From: Bacillota bacterium
Lineage (GTDB): Bacteria; Sysuimicrobiota; Sysuimicrobiia; Sysuimicrobiales; Segetimicrobiaceae
Assembly: GCA_021324295.1 (NCBI GenBank)
Contig: JAJPJJ010000009.1
Location: 1 to 33,605, forward strand
Length of the DNA stretch: 33,605 bases
Direction: 5' to 3'
The notes below the pieces were generated by a model, which was given only the letters and a program-made list of their open reading frames with translations, had not been told where the DNA came from and did no database searches. Positions 33,088 to 33,605 of the stretch are shown piece after piece. Within the stretch, counting starts at the first letter, position 1. Each line of letters starts with the position of its first letter. Both the position numbers and the translations under genes were made by a program.

Positions 33088-33605
33088 TCAGGTGCCCCTG
33101 ATGAGGCCGTGCTCCACGGCGAAGACCGCGGCGTGCGCCCGGTTCCGCAACCCGAGCTTGTGGTAGACGGCCCGCAGCCGCGTCTTCACCGTGGCCTCGG
33201 AGAGCAGCAGCTCCGCCGCGATCTGTTTGTCGCTCAGACCCTGCACCACGCCGGCGAGCACGTCGATCTCGTGCCGGGTGAGCGGGGGCTCCGGCCCTCG
33301 CGCGGAGCCGGCCGGCTGACCCGCCGCCGCCCCATTCGTGGCATAGTGCTCGATGAGCTGCTTCGCGATCACGGGGCTGAGCATCGTTCTGCCGCCGTGC
33401 GCGGCCCGGATGGCGTTCACCAGGTTGGCCGGGGCGATGTCCTTGAGGACGTAGCCGATCGCCCCGGCCGCCGCGGCCTTGCGGAAGCCGTCCTGCTGGG
33501 CGCAGGCCGTGAGGACCAGGACCTGGGCGCGGGGGCAGCGCTGCCTGATCGCCCGGATGGCCGCCGGGCCCTCGCCATCCGGCAGCATGATCTCGATGAG
33601 CACGA
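33088..33605 (-). CDS. NarL/LuxR-type response regulator with Glu in place of the phospho-acceptor Asp, N-terminus outside window
   Basis: About 172 residues are visible; the gene runs off the right edge. The receiver part shows VLIEIMLPDGEGP, where the phospho-acceptor Asp of the usual LIDIMLPDGEG pattern is Glu (codon GAG), then the conserved Thr (VLVLTA) and Lys (GYVLKDI). The C-terminal DNA-binding domain is a GerE/LuxR helix-turn-helix: LTRHEIDVLAGVVQGLSDKQ, AAELLLSEATVKTRLRAVYHKLG. Glu often mimics phospho-Asp, so the protein may be constitutively active or controlled otherwise. Being at the head of the locus it is a candidate regulator of it. No sensor kinase is visible. Confidence 0.9.
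   Translation of the reverse strand, partial: VLIEIMLPDGEGPAAIRAIRQRCPRAQVLVLTACAQQDGFRKAAAAGAIGYVLKDIAPANLVNAIRAAHGGRTMLSPVIAKQLIEHYATNGAAAGQPAGSARGPEPPLTRHEIDVLAGVVQGLSDKQIAAELLLSEATVKTRLRAVYHKLGLRNRAHAAVFAVEHGLIRGT

Overview
The window is one long polysaccharide (exopolysaccharide, capsule or O-chain) biosynthesis locus from a bacterium with very G+C-rich DNA. Every convincing gene lies on the minus strand, so the locus is transcribed from right to left. Many genes overlap by 1-8 bases (ATGA, GTGA, TGATG) or are separated by only a few bases, which implies long polycistronic units. An OPX/Wza-type exporter with a cleavable signal peptide points to a diderm cell. I cannot name the phylum from the sequence. 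I found no tRNA, rRNA, CRISPR array or insertion sequence.

Right end (about 31.5-33.6 kb), regulation: the C-terminal part of a NarL/LuxR-type response regulator whose phospho-acceptor Asp is replaced by Glu; a small helical protein of unknown function; and a NusG-family (RfaH/LoaP-like) antiterminator. An 85-base leader element precedes the antiterminator gene and occurs a second time in front of the exporter gene wza, 11.6 kb away. The copy in front of wza is followed by the last 14 codons of a lost NusG-like gene, so the wza leader looks like a duplicate of the nusG locus with its coding region deleted.

Middle right (20.8-31.5 kb), first transcription unit: an SDR dehydrogenase, a NodB-type deacetylase, three GT4 and two GT2 glycosyltransferases, a GT2-methyltransferase fusion and a methyltransferase-like/kinase-like (APH fold) fusion.

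Middle left (12.9-20.4 kb), second unit: Wza-type exporter, Wzz/GNVR chain-length protein, and a CpsD/CapB-type partner whose P-loop lysine is missing. A strong hairpin follows, then a HddA-like sugar kinase, a divergent WbaP-type phosphoglycosyltransferase, a GmhA isomerase and an RfbF cytidylyltransferase.

Left (1-12.9 kb): an extended SDR, a C-methyltransferase, an RfbC-type 3,5-epimerase, a DUF4910 aminopeptidase-like protein, a GINT1-like beta-propeller protein, two tandemly duplicated GT4 enzymes, a GT2, a hexapeptide acyltransferase, and the Wzm/Wzt ABC exporter with a bifunctional PAPS synthetase inserted between Wzm and Wzt. Together these genes would make a repeat unit containing a nucleotide-activated, C-methylated deoxy sugar and possibly heptose, assembled on a lipid carrier, acylated and probably sulfated, and exported by an ABC route. 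No Wzx flippase or Wzy polymerase is visible. Functional roles are inferred from family resemblance; no search was run.
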